Shown here: one piece after another, positions 1-9,148 of the stretch
How positions within the stretch are numbered: the first letter of the stretch is position 1
How the letters are laid out: the number at the start of each line of letters is the position of its first letter
From: Rubrivivax sp.
Lineage (GTDB): Bacteria; Pseudomonadota; Gammaproteobacteria; Burkholderiales; Burkholderiaceae_C
Reading direction: 5' to 3'
DNA: 64,000 bases
Assembly: GCA_019635315.1 (NCBI GenBank)
Contig: JAHBZT010000004.1
Coordinates: forward strand, 310,001 to 374,000
Notes under the pieces: generated by a model
Seen by the model: only the letters and a program-made list of their open reading frames with translations
Told to the model about the DNA's origin: nothing
Database searches by the model: none
Made by a program: the position numbers and the translations under genes

Positions 1-1
1 G

Positions 2-49
2 CAGCCCGAACAGCGCGCCGTCGTGCGCGAATTCCTGAACGCGCCATGA
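2..49 (+). CDS. C-terminal end of an unidentified upstream gene (partial)
   Basis: Frame 2 is open from the window edge and ends in TGA overlapping the relA start codon as ATGA. Only 15 residues are visible, ending REFLNAP. The overlap style matches many genes in this window, but nothing can be said about function from so short a piece. Confidence 0.3.
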   Translation, partial: QPEQRAVVREFLNAP

Positions 50-2316
50 AGACCGCGGCGCCGGGCGCGGCCGCCGGTGCCCCCGACGCCGCGGCGATCG
101 TCCACCTGGCCAGCGCGCCGGCGACGGCGGCGCCAGCGGAAGCGGCCGGCGATCCGGTGGCCCGTGCGCGCGCCTTCGCCGAGCCCTTGCTGGCCGGCCA
201 GGCGCTGGACACCGGCGAGGACGCGCTGGCCCATGCCGACGGCGTGGCCGCGGTGCTGCGCGGCATCGGCGGCGCGCCGGCGCTGTGCGCCGCGTCCTAC
301 CTCGTGTACGCCGGCGACTACCTGCAGCGGCCCGAGGAGGTCGTGCGCAAGGCCTTCGGCGAGAGTTATGCCAGCCTGGTCTCGCTGACGCGCCAGCTGG
401 TGCAGATCCAGCGCGCCGCGCGCGAGGCGCAGCTCGGCGCCGCGCAGCGCGCCGAGCAGACCGAGCGCAACCGCAAGATGCTGCTGGCCTTCAGCCGCGA
501 CCTGCGCGTCGTGCTGCTGCGCCTGGCCTCGCGGCTGCAGACCCTGCGCTGGTTCGCCGCCGAGCGGCGCCCCTGCCCGCTGGCGCTGGCGGTCGAGAGC
601 CAGCAGGTCTTCGCGCCGCTGGCCAACCGGCTGGGCATCTGGCAGGTCAAGTGGGAGCTGGAGGACCTGTCGTTCCGCTTCCTGCAGCCGGCCGAGTACC
701 AGCGCATCGCGCGCCTGGTCGACGAGACACGCGCCGAACGCGAACGCAGCGTGGACGCGGCGCGCGCCGGGCTCGCGGCGCTGCTGGCGCGCGCCGGACT
801 GGCCGCCGACGTGCAGGGGCGGCCCAAGCACCTGTACAGCATCTGGAAGAAGATGCAGGGCAAGGGCCTGGACTTCGCGCAGGTGCTGGACGCACGCGCG
901 CTGCGCGTCATCGTCGACGACGTGCCGGCCTGCTATGCCGCGCTGGCACGCGTGCACGAGGCCTGGACGCCGGTGGACGGCGAGTTCGACGACTACATCG
1001 CGCGCCCCAAGCCCAACGGCTACCAGAGCCTGCACACGGTGGTGCGCGGTGCCGACGGCCGGCCGCTGGAGGTGCAGATCCGCACGCGCGCGATGCACGA
1101 GCATGCCGAGCACGGCGTGGCCGCGCACTGGATGTACAAGGAAGCGGGCGTGCGCGGTTATGCCGGCGTGACCGCCAGCGGCGAGTTCGAGGAACGCATC
1201 GCCGAGGCGCGCAAGGCCGTGCTGCGCGAACTGCTGGCCTGGGAGCGCGACTTCTCGGGCCAGGCCGCGGGGGCCGGCGACGGCGCGGCCTTCGACGACC
1301 GCATCTACGTCTTCACGCCGCAGGCCACCATCATCGACCTGCCCGCAGGCGGCACGCCGGTGGACTTCGCCTACAGCCTGCACACCGACCTGGGCCACCG
1401 CTGCCGCGGCGCGCGTGTCGACGGCGCGATGGTGCCGCTGAATACGCCGCTGCGTTCGGGCCAGACGGTGGAGGTCGTAGCCGCGAAGGAGGGCGGGCCC
1501 TCGCTGGACTGGCTCAACGCCGAGCTGGGCTACCTGAAGAGCCCGCGCGCACGCGCCAAGGTGCGCGCCTGGTTCAACGCGCAGGCGCAGGCGCAGACCG
1601 TCGCGCGCGGCCGCGAGGCGGTGGAGAAGCTGCTGCAGCGCGAGGGCCGCACGGCGATCAAGCTCGACGCGCTGGCCGAGCAGCTGGGCTTCCGCAACGC
1701 CGAGGCGCTGTTCGAGGTGGTCGGCAAGGACGAGTACTCGCTGCGCCACATCGAGCAGCTGCTGCACCCGGCCGAGGCCGTGCCGGCCGACGACGACCGC
1801 ATCGTGCTGCATCGCCCGCGCAGCGAGGCGGCGGACGGTCGTGCCGGCAAGGGCGGCGTCCTGGTGGTGGGCATCGACTCGCTGCTGACCACGCTGGCGC
1901 GCTGCTGCCGGCCGGCGCCGCCGGACGCCATCGCCGGCTTCGTGACGCGCGGCCGCGGCGTGGCCGTGCACCGGCGCGACTGCAGCAACCTGCGGCACAT
2001 GGCCGCGCGCGACCCCGGCCGCGTGATCGAGGTCGCGTGGGGCGAACGGGGTGCCGCCGGCGGCGCCCGCGAGCCGGCGGTCTATCCGCTGGACGTGCTC
2101 GTCGAGGCCAGCGACCGCCAGGGCCTGCTGCGCGACATCTCCGAGGTCTTCGCCAAGGAGAAGGTCAACGTCACCGGCGTGCACACGCAGTCGGCCAGGG
2201 ACCGCGGCACGGCGTGGATGACCTTCACCGTGGAGGTGGCCGACACGACACGGCTGGCCGCCGTGCTGCAGCGCGTGGCCCAGGTGGCGGGCGTGCGTCA
2301 CGCGCGGCGCAAGTGA
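46..2316 (+). CDS. relA: RelA-type (p)ppGpp synthetase
   Basis: Makes the stringent-response alarmone (p)ppGpp from ATP and GTP/GDP on the ribosome. The 756-residue protein has the RelA/SpoT order. A degenerate N-terminal HD domain comes first (the region around LVYAGDYL has lost the HD metal-binding pair, so hydrolase activity is unlikely). It is followed by the synthetase domain with RPKPNGYQSLH and QIRTRAMHEHAEHGVAAHW, a TGS domain (IYVFTP ... YSLHTDLGH), a conserved CC-containing region (TLARCCRP) and a C-terminal ACT domain. Loss of the HD motif favours RelA over SpoT. It overlaps the preceding gene by ATGA and is followed directly by a tRNA. It looks like core chromosome flanking the accessory region. 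Confidence 0.92.
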   Translation: MKTAAPGAAAGAPDAAAIVHLASAPATAAPAEAAGDPVARARAFAEPLLAGQALDTGEDALAHADGVAAVLRGIGGAPALCAASYLVYAGDYLQRPEEVVRKAFGESYASLVSLTRQLVQIQRAAREAQLGAAQRAEQTERNRKMLLAFSRDLRVVLLRLASRLQTLRWFAAERRPCPLALAVESQQVFAPLANRLGIWQVKWELEDLSFRFLQPAEYQRIARLVDETRAERERSVDAARAGLAALLARAGLAADVQGRPKHLYSIWKKMQGKGLDFAQVLDARALRVIVDDVPACYAALARVHEAWTPVDGEFDDYIARPKPNGYQSLHTVVRGADGRPLEVQIRTRAMHEHAEHGVAAHWMYKEAGVRGYAGVTASGEFEERIAEARKAVLRELLAWERDFSGQAAGAGDGAAFDDRIYVFTPQATIIDLPAGGTPVDFAYSLHTDLGHRCRGARVDGAMVPLNTPLRSGQTVEVVAAKEGGPSLDWLNAELGYLKSPRARAKVRAWFNAQAQAQTVARGREAVEKLLQREGRTAIKLDALAEQLGFRNAEALFEVVGKDEYSLRHIEQLLHPAEAVPADDDRIVLHRPRSEAADGRAGKGGVLVVGIDSLLTTLARCCRPAPPDAIAGFVTRGRGVAVHRRDCSNLRHMAARDPGRVIEVAWGERGAAGGAREPAVYPLDVLVEASDRQGLLRDISEVFAKEKVNVTGVHTQSARDRGTAWMTFTVEVADTTRLAAVLQRVAQVAGVRHARRK

Positions 2317-2363
2317 ACGCGGGCCGGGCTGCCCGAGCCTCGGCTATACTGCGAGGCTGACCC

Positions 2364-2440
2364 AGGCGCGTAGCTCAGCTGGTTAGAGCACCACCTTGAC
2401 ATGGTGGGGGTCGTTGGTTCGAGTCCAATCGCGCCTACCA
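2364..2440 (+). tRNA. tRNA-Val (anticodon GAC)
   Basis: A cloverleaf can be drawn by eye. The 7-bp acceptor stem pairs AGGCGCG with CGCGCCT and is followed by an encoded ACCA end. The D arm is GCTC/GAGC, the anticodon stem is CCACC/GGTGG with loop TTGACAT (anticodon GAC, valine), and the T arm contains GGTTCGAGTCC. It lies 47 bases after relA. tRNA 3' ends are common integration sites for tyrosine-recombinase islands, and accessory DNA begins just downstream. Confidence 0.95.
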
Positions 2441-2464
2441 AACGATGCGGTTTTCCGCGAGGGT

Positions 2465-2492
2465 GCCCACTAACAAGTGGGCGTTCTTTTTT
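2465..2492 (+). terminator. Rho-independent terminator after tRNA-Val
   Basis: A perfect 7-bp stem GCCCACT/AGTGGGC closes a 4-base AACA loop and is followed by GTTCTTTTTT. It sits 24 bases after the tRNA. The next 290 bases (2493-2788) contain no recognisable gene, only a short imperfect palindrome near 2558-2585. Confidence 0.85.
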
Positions 2493-2788
2493 CCAAGATT
2501 CCAAAGTTTTTCCATCGGCGCGGCGCGACCACGAAGTCGCGCGAGCGCTTGGACTTCGATCGTCTCCGCGGCTCCGCGGCGATCGACCGTGCAGTCTTGG
2601 GCAGCGCTCCTGCTCGCCGATCCGGTGCGAAGGCAAACCCCTCGGGCTCTAGATCAAGTGCTACGAAAGCCGGGGCAGCGCAGTACGAGACGTCGATCGC
2701 CCGTCTGGCCGGTCACCGGAGTGAGCGTAAGGCAGGAATTTCCCAATGGCCGGCCGAACTCGGCCTCGGTCTTGGCGGCGTAGTTCAG

Positions 2789-3346
2789 TGTTATGCCACC
2801 GTCGACATCGGCCTCATCGCCTACGAGACCGCCGCGCGCGAGGGCCTGGTGCTCGACGAAGGCGTGATCGTCGAGATCGTGCGCCCCGGTACCAGCGACC
2901 CGGTGCTCGACGGCGAAGTCGGCGAGCTCGTCGTGACGACTCTGAACCCGGACTACCCCTTGATCCGCTTCGGCACCGGCGACCTCTCGGCACTGCTGCC
3001 GGGCCGTTGCCCGACCGGCCGCACGAACCGGCGCATCAGGGGCTGGATGGGGCGAGCCGACCAGACCACCAAGGTGCGCGGCATGTTCGTGCACCCCGGC
3101 CAGGTGGCAGACATCGTGCGACGCCACCGCGAAGTGATCAAGGCGCGCCTAGTCATGGACGGCGAGGTGGCCCGCGACCGCATGACCTTGCAGGTCGAAG
3201 TGTCCGAGCGGCCGGAAGGCCTAGCCGAGCGCATCGCCGGTAGCGTGCGCGAGGTGACCAGGCTGCGCAGCGACGTCCTGGTGCTACCGCCCGGCAGCCT
3301 TCCGAACGATGGCAAGCTCATCGAGGACGCGCGCAGCTATCGGTAG
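2789..3346 (+). pseudogene. C-terminal fragment of a phenylacetate-CoA-ligase-like AMP-binding enzyme
   Basis: The frame resembles the last ~185 residues of PaaK-type CoA ligases. It has a DIGLIAYE segment, a GEVGELVVTTL strand, PLIRFGTGDLS, a CPTGRTNRRI turn, and a GRADQTTKVRGMFVHP hinge leading into the C-terminal lid domain. The N-terminal two thirds, including the P-loop-like signature, are missing. The open frame extends upstream through unrelated sequence, so this is a remnant rather than a short gene. It is on the opposite strand to the operon that follows. A full-length member of the same family lies at 21925-23358. Confidence 0.75.
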
Positions 3347-3448
3347 CCATCAGCCTCGAATGACTGACGGCCTACCAGAACGCGGCTTCTTTAGGTTTGC
3401 ATGGCTGAGTGATCTTGCCGATCGAGACCACCCTTTCGCTTGCGTGCG

Positions 3449-4081
3449 TCAAACGTCATCCAACGGTTTACCGTCCAAATGCGCCACATCGGCCCAGAAA
3501 TCCAGGCGCCACACGCCGCACTCGTAAGAGAACCCATTGATGCTTCCATTAACCATTGTGAACACGCGAGAGCCGACATGGGGCAAGCCCGTCGTGTGTC
3601 GATAGAGGCCGTCCAGCACGCCCCCGTGCGTGACGACGAGAATCCGCTGCCCAGCCCGCTGCGCCGCAAGCTCCTCCAAGTATCTCAGGCTGCGTTCGAA
3701 GGCGGCTTGTGTGCTTTCCCCGCCGGGAATCGCAAAATTGACGTGTTCGTCGCTGTAGCGCCGATAGGCTTCGGGAAACTTGGCCTGCGCCTCGGGGCGA
3801 GTGAGGCCTTGGAAGATTCCGTAGTTCCGCTCGCGCAGCCTGGGATCAAACAGGACGGGCAGTTTCGTCTCGGTAGCGACGTAAGCAGCCGTCGCGCTCG
3901 CGCGGCCCAAGTCGCTGCTTACGAGCAGGTCGAACTGCATCTCGCTCAGCCGCCTTGCGAGGGCCTGTGCCTGGGTGATCCCTTCCGACGTCAACGGGCT
4001 GTCCAAGTGGCCCTGGATCCTGCCGTCTCGGTTCCATTCCGTCTCGACGTGCCGAACAACGACGAACTGCGTGGCAGCCAT
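3449..4081 (-). CDS. Histidine phosphatase (phosphoglycerate mutase superfamily)
   Basis: A 210-residue protein of the RHG phosphatase superfamily, which transfers phosphate through a phosphohistidine. The N-terminal motif is RHVETEWN at residues 10-17, where the usual RHGE glycine is replaced by Val. The second conserved histidine is in VVTHGG near residue 160. The start ATG at 4081 follows the previous gene by 22 bases and removes a long non-homologous N-terminal extension. It is the last gene of a leftward operon with a dikinase-like protein and two dehydrogenases, so a role in dephosphorylating a pathway intermediate is possible. A cobalamin role (alpha-ribazole phosphatase) cannot be excluded but the cob cluster is 30 kb away. 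Confidence 0.78.
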   Translation of the reverse strand: MAATQFVVVRHVETEWNRDGRIQGHLDSPLTSEGITQAQALARRLSEMQFDLLVSSDLGRASATAAYVATETKLPVLFDPRLRERNYGIFQGLTRPEAQAKFPEAYRRYSDEHVNFAIPGGESTQAAFERSLRYLEELAAQRAGQRILVVTHGGVLDGLYRHTTGLPHVGSRVFTMVNGSINGFSYECGVWRLDFWADVAHLDGKPLDDV

Positions 4082-4103
4082 GCCATGTGCATCCGGCGCT
4101 GCG

Positions 4104-4997
4104 CTAGCCGGACTCGGCAACGCGAATCCCTGCAGTGGCTTCGTAACCCTTGACCACCGACGTGAAGTTCTCTTCGCCCAGCCCTCGCCCAACGGCGTCA
4201 CGGTACAGTGATGCGATGACCGGCGCGAGCCGCGCTGCGTAGTGTTCCTCGTTGGCGAGGTCGAGAATGAGGTTGATGTCCTTCAGCGCCAAGTTGGTCT
4301 TGAAGCTGGCGCCGTAGTCACCTTCGATGACCTTCTGGAACCCGCTGATGAAGTGCGCCGAACGTCCGCCCGAGACGGACAGGATCTCGTACAACCTCTT
4401 CGGTTCCATGCCGCACTTCACGCCCAGGACGAAAGCCTCGGCGGCCACAGCGACGTTGCCCAGCGACATCAGGTTGTTCACGAGCTTGACCGTCTTGGCG
4501 GTCCCAATGCCGCCGGTGCGGTTGATCTTCTTTGCCAGCACCTGCAGCAACTCGAGATGCTGGTCGATCAACTCGTCGGGGCCGCCCACCTGGAAGACCA
4601 GTTCGCCAAGGATCGCCTGCGGCGGCTCGCCGGACAGTGCGATGTCGAGGATCCGGATGCCGGACTTGGTCGCCGCCTGCGCGACCTCACGAATGGTGTT
4701 CGGGTCGATGGTGCTGGTCTCGATCAGCGTGCTCCCTGGCCGCGCCTGCGCGACCAGACCCTGTTTGCCCAGGTAGACGTCACGCACGATGGGGGGATTC
4801 GGCAGCGACGTGACAACGACATCAACCTGCTGCGCGACCGCCGCGGGGCTGACCTCGATCCGGGCGCCGTGTTCCGCGGCGGCTTTCGTGGCCGCCGGCG
4901 AAAGGTCGAACCCAACAACGCCGATGCCGCGGTCGAGAAGGCGCCGGCACATTCCGCCGCCGATGTTTCCAAGGCCGATTAGGCCGATCTCTTTCAT
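4104..4997 (-). CDS. 3-hydroxyisobutyrate dehydrogenase-family NAD(P)-dependent beta-hydroxyacid dehydrogenase
   Basis: A 297-residue member of the family that includes 3-hydroxyisobutyrate dehydrogenase and tartronate semialdehyde reductase. It has an N-terminal Rossmann fold (GLIGLGNIGGGM at residues 5-16) and the catalytic lysine in KTVKLVNN (Lys171), followed by the all-helical C-terminal domain. The usual substrate-binding glycine-rich loop reads LSGEPPQA rather than the common VSGG, so substrate may differ from classical 3-hydroxyisobutyrate. A clear AAGGAG ribosome site precedes the ATG. It is in the operon with PPDK-like 1, which suggests oxidation or reduction of a small 3-hydroxyacid or semialdehyde. 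Confidence 0.82.
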   Translation of the reverse strand: MKEIGLIGLGNIGGGMCRRLLDRGIGVVGFDLSPAATKAAAEHGARIEVSPAAVAQQVDVVVTSLPNPPIVRDVYLGKQGLVAQARPGSTLIETSTIDPNTIREVAQAATKSGIRILDIALSGEPPQAILGELVFQVGGPDELIDQHLELLQVLAKKINRTGGIGTAKTVKLVNNLMSLGNVAVAAEAFVLGVKCGMEPKRLYEILSVSGGRSAHFISGFQKVIEGDYGASFKTNLALKDINLILDLANEEHYAARLAPVIASLYRDAVGRGLGEENFTSVVKGYEATAGIRVAESG

Positions 4998-5056
4998 GGA
5001 TTAACTCCTTAAGGATTTGTGTCTATTGCTCGTGGCGGCGACCAAACCGGAGCGCC

Positions 5057-7588
5057 TCAGGCGGGCGGGCCGAATGCACCCTCTTGCGATGCCAGGCGGC
5101 CCAGCAGCAGCCGGGTGGCCGCGAGTCCGTTCATCTCGACGCCGAAGTTCCTAAAGCCGCGCTCGGTGAAGAAGCGCACCACCTTCTCGCTGACCCCCCA
5201 ACCGTAGAAGGTGACGCCGAACTCGCAGGCTTGCTCGTGCGGCGTCACGGGGGGCATCAACCGCTCGATCACCTCGTCCACTTCATCGGCCGGATCCCGC
5301 GGCAAGAAGCCGCCCGCGATGTACGACTTCCACGCGTCCTGAGCGAGCATCAGGTCGTCCGGGTAACGGTAGATCGCGGCGCACAGCGAGCGGTAGTCGA
5401 TCCAGACCATGTCGACGTGGCGCGCGATGCGGGGCAACTCCAGCAGCCCGTGCGGGCTGCGCGCGGCCACGCCGAGCCTGAGCTTGGCGCCGCCTGCCTC
5501 GCGGCAAGCGGCCCTCAGCGCGATCGCCTCGGCTTCCGTGTTGATGCTGCCGACCATCAGGATCACGTTGTCCGGGTAGCCGGCGGTCTCCTTCGCGCGC
5601 ACCAGTCCGCGAATCTGCGCGCGCAGCAACTGCGGCGAGCCCAGCGGCAGCCAGATGGCCGGCGACGGCGCGACATCGGTGAAATCCGACACGGCCTCGC
5701 CAGCGACCCCGCTGGACAGGTTGGCGATCCGCGCCGCGAACGGCTTCGGATAGACGGCCCGCATGACGTCGGCCAGTGCCTCCGCGATCACCTCCTCGAG
5801 CGCGGCCAGCGCGTTGGAGTTGGAGTCCGCCGATGTCACACCGCGCTTGTAAGCCGACACCGCATCGACCAGCGTTTCGAATCCCGTGGTCGCGGCCAGC
5901 GTCTCGTCGATGCGGGTGCCGATGCCGTGGGCGCCGGCAGCGATCGCCTGACGGGCCATGTCCGGCGTGGAGACCCGGTTGAAGACGGTGCAGCCGCTGA
6001 GGTCGTCGGCCAGACCCAGGATGGCGCCGATGTGGCTCACCGACTCGGTGCTGCGGGCGCCGGTCGACAACGCCCCCGCGAACACCTCTCCAGTGGAGCC
6101 GTCGAGCGAGACGAGAGTACCTTCCGGCAGTTCGCGGTCGGCCACGCGGACCACGCGCCGTTCGGCGTCGATGTCGAGCGACTCGCAGCCGACGATGCAC
6201 GGCTTGTCGAGGGCGCGCGCCACGACCGCCGCGTGACTGGTCGAGCCTCCTCGGGCCGTCACGATCCCCCGCGCGGCGAGCATCCCGTGCAAGTCCCGCG
6301 GGCTCGTGAACAGCCGCATCAGGACGACCGGGTCTCCTCCAGAGGCCATCCGCTCGGCCCGATCCGGGTCGAAAGCGATGCGTCCGCTGACCTGCCCCGG
6401 CGACGCGCCCGTACCCACCGCCAACCTCGCACCCCCGGAGCGCGCCGCCTCGACGGCCTCCACGAGGAACCGGGGGCGAAGCACCTGGCGCAGATGATCG
6501 GCCGTGACGCGCTGCAGCGCCGTCTCGCGGTCAATGATGCCCTCGTCGTAGAGGTCGCCCGCGATTCTGATCGCCGCCTCGGCGGTGCGCTTGCCCGGAC
6601 GGACCTGCAGCAGGTAGAGCACGCCCTCCTGAACCGTGAATTCAATGTCGAGCACGTCCCGGTAGGTCTTCTCGAGCGAACGCGCCAACGAGTGGAACTG
6701 CCCGATCAGCTCCGGATAGCGGTGCCCCACATCGTCGAGCGATTCCGGGGTGTGCGTTCCCGCGACGATGTCCTCCCCCTGGCCGTTCTCGAGATACTCG
6801 CCGAACAGCCTCGGCGAACCGTCCCGCGGGTCGCGGGTGAAAGCCACGCCCGTCCCCGACGGGCTGCCGAGATTGCCGAAGACCATCTGCTGCACGACCA
6901 CCGCCGTGCCCAGATCGTGCGCGATCCCGTGATGGTCGCGATAGCGGATCGCACGGCGCGAGTTCCATGATTCGAACACCGCGACCACCGCCTGTCTGAG
7001 CTGCGCCCACGGGTCGGCCGGAAAGGTGCCGGCTGCGCCCACGCGTTCGGCGACGAGTCGGACCGCTGATCGCAGCGACCTCTCGTCCTCGACGGTGTCG
7101 AGGCTCATGCCGTCGGCGGCGCTCTCGTCGGCGGCACCAAGCACGATGTCGGCGAACATTCGCGCGAACCGGGCGAAGGTATCGGCGGCGAAGCGGTAGC
7201 GGCCGCCGGTCGCCTTCGCCAGCGCGACCGTGGTCTCCTCGTTCATCCCGAGGTTGAGGACGGTATCCATCATGCCCGGCATGCTCACTGGCGCGCCCGA
7301 GCGGACTGACACCAGCAGCGGCCGTGGCCCCTTGCCGAAGCCGCAGCCGGTCCGGGCCTCGAGCTGATGCACGGCCTGAACGATCTCGCGCCACAGCGCC
7401 TCGGGAACCGAGCCGTCCTTGCTGGCCCGGCATGCCTGCGTCGTGATGACGAAACCCGGCGGCACGGGAAAGCCCGCGGCCGTCATCTGGACCAGCCCGG
7501 CGCCCTTGCCGCCGAGCGCGGCCGCGTCGAGATGCGTGGCCTCGGCGAAGGAGTAGACGAAGCGCTCAGCGGCGGCGACACTGGTCAT
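5057..7588 (-). CDS. Pyruvate-phosphate-dikinase-like protein 1, with altered substrate domain
   Basis: An 843-residue protein with dikinase architecture. The ATP-grasp part covers roughly residues 20-335 ([28 protein letters not shown] split over residues 94-114, DIEFTVQ, LLQVRPGKRT). The swivelling phosphohistidine domain follows (ARGGSTSHAAVVARALDKPC, His452), then a TIM-barrel-like C-terminal domain. By eye, the C-terminal domain no longer has the FGTNDLTQ metal/PEP-binding motif (here WIDYRSL) nor the catalytic CGEHGG loop (a TFYGWG segment aligns there). It therefore probably phosphorylates something other than pyruvate. The start at 7588 is supported by a GGGAG site. A paralogue lies at 48169-50697 in the microcompartment locus. 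Confidence 0.8.
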   Translation of the reverse strand: MTSVAAAERFVYSFAEATHLDAAALGGKGAGLVQMTAAGFPVPPGFVITTQACRASKDGSVPEALWREIVQAVHQLEARTGCGFGKGPRPLLVSVRSGAPVSMPGMMDTVLNLGMNEETTVALAKATGGRYRFAADTFARFARMFADIVLGAADESAADGMSLDTVEDERSLRSAVRLVAERVGAAGTFPADPWAQLRQAVVAVFESWNSRRAIRYRDHHGIAHDLGTAVVVQQMVFGNLGSPSGTGVAFTRDPRDGSPRLFGEYLENGQGEDIVAGTHTPESLDDVGHRYPELIGQFHSLARSLEKTYRDVLDIEFTVQEGVLYLLQVRPGKRTAEAAIRIAGDLYDEGIIDRETALQRVTADHLRQVLRPRFLVEAVEAARSGGARLAVGTGASPGQVSGRIAFDPDRAERMASGGDPVVLMRLFTSPRDLHGMLAARGIVTARGGSTSHAAVVARALDKPCIVGCESLDIDAERRVVRVADRELPEGTLVSLDGSTGEVFAGALSTGARSTESVSHIGAILGLADDLSGCTVFNRVSTPDMARQAIAAGAHGIGTRIDETLAATTGFETLVDAVSAYKRGVTSADSNSNALAALEEVIAEALADVMRAVYPKPFAARIANLSSGVAGEAVSDFTDVAPSPAIWLPLGSPQLLRAQIRGLVRAKETAGYPDNVILMVGSINTEAEAIALRAACREAGGAKLRLGVAARSPHGLLELPRIARHVDMVWIDYRSLCAAIYRYPDDLMLAQDAWKSYIAGGFLPRDPADEVDEVIERLMPPVTPHEQACEFGVTFYGWGVSEKVVRFFTERGFRNFGVEMNGLAATRLLLGRLASQEGAFGPPA

Positions 7589-7610
7589 CGACTCTTGTCT
7601 CCCTTTAATC

Positions 7611-8054
7611 CTAATTGTCCGCGGCATCGAGCAGCTCCCGGATGCGCACCTTCATCTGCTGCGCGCTAGCCTCGTCGAGTTCAGCCTGCGGCTGCGGATG
7701 CAGCCACGCCGGTACGCGTGGGTTGGGCTCGTCCTGCCGGCGCGGGATCAGATGGCAATGCACGTGCGGATCGGCATTGCCGAGGATCTCGTAGTTCATC
7801 TTGAAGGCACCGGTCGCCAGCTTGATGGCGCGTGCCGCGCGGCTCATGTCCTCGACGAACCCCTGACGCGCAGCCGCCGACGCCTCGAACAGCTCGGTAG
7901 CGTGCTCGCGCAGCGTGAGCACGCAGCGGCCGGGGAAGCGCCGGTCCGAGACCAGACTGAGCTCGCTGACCCCCAGCCTCGCGATCGGCTCCCCCATCCT
8001 GAAGCCGCAACTGGCACAGGCCCAGGCCGCCGGAGCCGGTTTCTGCGCGATCAC
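7611..8054 (-). CDS. HIT-family nucleotide hydrolase/transferase
   Basis: A 147-residue histidine-triad protein with the HVHCHLIPR active-site triad (HxHxHxx) near residue 110 and an N-terminal CASC pair that could bind zinc. Family members hydrolyse nucleoside phosphoramidates or dinucleotides. I chose the GTG at 8054 because it overlaps the TGA of the preceding Ldh2-family gene as GTGA, giving normal HIT length. Longer upstream reading frame is antisense-like noise through that gene. Placement between two dehydrogenase/dikinase genes suggests it deals with a nucleotide by-product, but that is inference. Confidence 0.8.
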   Translation of the reverse strand: MIAQKPAPAAWACASCGFRMGEPIARLGVSELSLVSDRRFPGRCVLTLREHATELFEASAAARQGFVEDMSRAARAIKLATGAFKMNYEILGNADPHVHCHLIPRRQDEPNPRVPAWLHPQPQAELDEASAQQMKVRIRELLDAADN

Positions 8055-9148
8055 GGCATCTCGCGCGTGGCCAGCGTCGCCGACGGTACGGGCGCGCCGA
8101 CCTCGCGCGCCACGGCGTCGAGGGCCTCGAGCGTGGTGACCGCCAGCGGCAGCCCGTCCCGCAACCGCTGCGCCGACAGTTCGGCCTCGATCTCGCCGGG
8201 CATGTAGATGCGCTGCACGCCCTCTGCGCGCGGCGCGTTGCGCAGAGCCGACGCCAGCTCGCTGGTGCGGCGCAGGAACGCGTCGCGGTCGCCGAAGGCG
8301 CCCGGATCCAGCGCCTGGACGAAGTGGCCGCACTTCCACGAATCGTGATGGTCCGCTCCCATCACGAGCTTTGGCGACACTTCGAAGCTGAAGAGGGCAC
8401 CGGCCAAGGCGCCGCAGACGACCTCGTTGGCCACGATCAGCGCCGAGCCCTTGTGCTGGCCGATGGGCAGCAGGTAGCCCTCGAGTGCGACCTTCGGGTC
8501 GGTCGTCGGATTGCCGTCGGGCCCGACAGCCCAGTCGGCCGGGATCGTGCCGCCGCGCTGGGCGGCCAACCGGATCTTCTCCTTCACGCCGGTGAACGCG
8601 GTGTCCACGACGATCGGCACGCCTTCGAGAGTAGGGAAGGCCCAGCCGACCGGGTCGTTCGACAGCACCGGCCTGCGGCTGCCCCACACCACGGTGTGCG
8701 GCGGCCCGTCGGTCGTGGCGTAGCCGATCATTCCCGCCTCCAGCGCCATCATCGGGTAGAAGGCCGCCGGTCCGAAGTGGTTGCTGTTGCGCACCGCCAC
8801 CGAGCCGCTGCCGTGTTCGGCGGCGATCGCCATGGCCTCCTTCATCGCGCGGCGCGCCGACAGGAAACCCAATCCATTGTCGGCATCGACGACGGCCACC
8901 GCACCGCGTCGGTGGACGACGCGGATGTCCGGCTTCGGGTTCAGGTGGCCGCGGGCGATGCCGCGGACATAGCGCGGCGTGAACTGGACCCCGTGCGACT
9001 CGACGCCGCGCAGATCGGCGAAGACGACGACCTCGGCGATCTGGTCCGCATGCTCGGGCGACACTCCGACCGCCTGGAACAATGCGGCCACCTTCTTCCT
9101 CAGCTCGCCGCTGTCGACGAGAACCTTCTTTATGATCGGTGCGTTCAT
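8051..9148 (-). CDS. Malate/L-lactate dehydrogenase, Ldh2 (YlbC/AllD) family
   Basis: A 365-residue NAD(P)-dependent dehydrogenase of the Ldh2 fold, which acts on 2-hydroxyacids such as malate, lactate, sulfolactate or ureidoglycolate. Family marks include the N-terminal GVESHGVQ segment with the catalytic His, NSNHFGPAAFYP in the middle, and a GYLLPIGQHKGSAL nucleotide-binding stretch. The ATG at 9148 starts the family-length protein. It is the first gene of the leftward five-gene operon and is coupled to the HIT gene by GTGA. The exact 2-hydroxyacid cannot be read from the sequence. Confidence 0.85.
   Translation of the reverse strand: MNAPIIKKVLVDSGELRKKVAALFQAVGVSPEHADQIAEVVVFADLRGVESHGVQFTPRYVRGIARGHLNPKPDIRVVHRRGAVAVVDADNGLGFLSARRAMKEAMAIAAEHGSGSVAVRNSNHFGPAAFYPMMALEAGMIGYATTDGPPHTVVWGSRRPVLSNDPVGWAFPTLEGVPIVVDTAFTGVKEKIRLAAQRGGTIPADWAVGPDGNPTTDPKVALEGYLLPIGQHKGSALIVANEVVCGALAGALFSFEVSPKLVMGADHHDSWKCGHFVQALDPGAFGDRDAFLRRTSELASALRNAPRAEGVQRIYMPGEIEAELSAQRLRDGLPLAVTTLEALDAVAREVGAPVPSATLATREMP

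Noticed and set aside
285-2360. A 691-codon frame in the second frame of relA
   Set aside because: Ala/Arg/Gly-rich out-of-frame translation of relA, whose own frame shows all domains.
2558-2585. Palindrome with CGATCG ends and two CCGCGG blocks downstream of tRNA-Val
   Set aside because: Short and imperfect, with no T tract or neighbouring gene that it could serve. Probably chance in GC-rich sequence.
5084-6970. A 628-codon plus-strand frame opposite PPDK-like 1
   Set aside because: Shadow of the dikinase gene; no domains, composition dominated by Arg, His, Asp and Val.
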